Positions 62,401-64,000 of a DNA stretch of 64,000 bases are shown here, in pieces; the first letter of the stretch is position 1, and the number at the start of each line of letters is the position of its first letter. The stretch lies in NCBI GenBank assembly GCA_023614405.1, contig CM042696.1, positions 334,667,211 to 334,731,210 on the forward strand. The letters run 5' to 3'. Both the position numbers and the translations under genes were made by a program. Source of the DNA: Avena insularis. Its lineage: Eukaryota > Streptophyta > Magnoliopsida > Poales > Poaceae. The notes under the pieces are model-generated. The model ran no database searches. It saw only the letters and a program-made list of their open reading frames with translations, and had not been told where the DNA came from.

Positions 62401-64000
62401 TTCTTCCCGTGAACCACAACTAGTGTCATTGCATGCGTGTTCTTCTAAACAAACCACACAAGGATCCACCAGTGTCATTGTATGTTTGTTCTTTTCACAA
62501 ACCACACATGGATCCACCAGTGTCATTTCATGTGTGTTCTTTTCATGAACCACACATGGATACACTAGTGTCATTGCATGTGTGTTCTTTTCATGAACCA
62601 CACATGGATACACCAGTGTCATTGCATGTGTGTTCTTTTCATGAACCACAGCTAGAGTCATTGCATGTCTGTTCTTTCCACAAACCACACATGGATCCAC
62701 CTAGTGAGATTGCATGTATGTTCTTTCACAAACCACACATGGATCCACTAGTGTCGTTGAATGTGTGTTCTTCACATGAACCACAACAAGTGTCATTCCA
62801 TGTATGTTCTTCTCACAAACCACACAAGGATCCACCAATGTAATTTCATGTGTGTTCTTCTCATGAACCATAGCCAGTGCCATTGCATGTCTGTTCTTCT
62901 CACAAACCACATAAGTATCCACTAGTGTCATTGCATGTCTGTTCTTCTAAACAAACCACACATGGATCCACCAGTGTCATTAGATGTGTGTTCTTCTCAT
63001 GAACCACACATGGATCCACCTAGTGTCATTGCATGCCTGTTCTTTTCATGAACCACATCTAGAGTCATTGCATGTATGTGCTTTCCACAAACCACATATG
63101 GATCCACCAGTGTCATTGCATGTCTGTTCTTTTCATGAACCACACCCAGTGTCATTGCATGTATGTTCCTCTGAACAAACCACACACGGATCCACCTAGT
63201 GTGATTGCATGTCTGTTCTTTTCAAAAACCACACATGGATCCACCAGTGTCATTGCATGTGTGTTCTTTTCATGAACCACAACTAGAGTAATTGCATGTG
63301 TGTTCTTCTCAACAAACCACACATGGATCCACAGCTAGAGTCATTGCATGTCTGTTCTTTTCACAAACCACACATGGATCCACCTAGTGTGATTGCATGC
63401 ATGTTCTTTCACAAACCACACATGGATCCACCAGTGTCATTGCATGTGTGTTCTTCTCATGAACCACAGCTAGTGTCATTGCATGTATGTTCTTCTCACA
63501 AACCGCACAAGGATCCACCAATGTCATTGCATGTGTGTTCTTCTCATGAACCACAGCCAGTGTCATTGCATGTCTGTTCTTCTCACAAACAACATAAGTA
63601 TCCACTAGTGTCATTGCATGTCTGTTCTTCTCACAAACCACACATGGATCCACCAGTGTCATTGGATTTGTGTTCTTCTCATGAACCACACATGGATCCA
63701 CTAGTGTCATTGCATGTCTGTTCTTTTCATGAACCACAGCTAGAGTCATTGCATGTATGTTCCTTCCACAAATCACATATGGATCCACATTGTCATTGCA
63801 TGTCTGTTCTTTTCATGAACCACACCGAGTGTCATTGCATGTCTATTCCTCTAAACAAACCACACATGGATCCACCTAGTTTGATTGCATGTCTGTTATT
63901 TTCACAAACAACACATGGATCCACAAGTGTCATTGCATGTGTGTTCTTCTCATGAACCACAACCAGTGTCATTGCATGTATGTTCTTCTCACAAACCACA
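56431..64000. repeat. Compound minisatellite array, right block (continues past window)
   Basis: Same unit types as the left block, about 165 units by length. The start resumes the unit split by the gypsy element. 56.5-57.06 kb closely resembles 40.27-40.72 kb, including the series TAAGGATCCACCAG, TAAGTATCCACTAG, TAAGGATCCACCAG. Units with CACATAAGTATCC or CACATAAGGATCC are frequent here. The array is still regular at position 64,000, so its right end is unknown. Confidence 0.95.
57050..60720. repeat. Higher-order duplication of about 2.03 kb in the right block
   Basis: About 57.05-58.68 kb recurs at about 59.08-60.72 kb with an offset of 2,034-2,036. Shared rare variants include GATTGCCTGTCTATT at about 57,543 and 59,579 and GAACCACGCATGGATAC at about 57,800 and 59,834. 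57.07-57.47 kb also recurs at about 58.65-59.05 kb (offset 1,584). Confidence 0.75.

Noticed and set aside
1..64000. tRNA or rRNA genes
   Set aside because: I looked for tRNA-like cloverleaf motifs and rRNA signatures and recognised none. The TGGTATCAGAGCC site is a primer binding site, not a tRNA gene.

Overview
The window looks like intergenic, repeat-dominated DNA from a large grass genome, most likely a Triticeae species (wheat, barley, rye or Aegilops group). The main reason is a Copia LTR with its polypurine tract and leader near 4.2-7.5 kb that matches the BARE-1/WIS/Angela type as I know it from memory. Nothing indicates a bacterial genome: there are no operons or ribosome binding sites, the two gene-like loci have GT-AG introns, and plant retrotransposon families fill most of the rest.

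Layout. (1) 1-8.05 kb: old LTR-retrotransposon remains. These are a TGATA-type LTR at about 1.39-2.83 kb, a decayed Copia pol (RT to RNase H) at 2.9-4.17 kb, its LTR at 4,171, a second 5'-truncated LTR end, a primer-binding-site remnant and an untranslated leader to about 7.56 kb. (2) 8.05-11.7 kb: a small minus-strand ORF with a TATA box, a broken DUF4283-like segment, a LINE-type zf-RVT remnant and a fragment of a common Triticeae repeat. (3) 11.7-18.09 kb: a decayed antisense Ty3/gypsy element with two long LTR copies, a short internal region and an extra, internally deleted LTR end. (4) 18.6-21.4 kb: two convergent gene-like loci. One is a DEDDy 3'-5' exonuclease gene (+) with one clear intron, one in-frame stop and a frameshift. 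The other is a two-exon minus-strand gene with a zf-XS-like CPFC domain, also with an unresolved reading frame.

(5) 22,285-41,900 and 56,431-64,000: a very long compound minisatellite built from about 48/49/47-bp and 39-bp units that share a core (GTGTCATTGCATGT, TGTTCTT, GAACCACA, CATGGATCCACC). It runs off the right edge of the window. It has nested higher-order structure, with near-identical blocks repeating at offsets of about 1.23, 1.91, 2.03, 2.10, 3.1 and 6.35 kb. The multi-frame ORFs inside it follow from stop-poor units whose lengths are often multiples of three; I do not regard them as genes.

(6) 41,901-56,430: a complete but coding-defective chromodomain Ty3/gypsy retrotransposon inserted into the minisatellite. 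It has a 5-bp target duplication (TGTTC), LTRs of 4,595 and 4,560 bp, an initiator-Met-tRNA primer binding site and a single gag-pol region broken by seven stops and two frameshifts. In the first 340 LTR positions I count ten mismatches (about 3%), so the insertion is not recent. It gives a minimum age for the part of the array it interrupted.

The most unusual content is the compound minisatellite and its higher-order duplications. I do not recognise it as a named satellite family.
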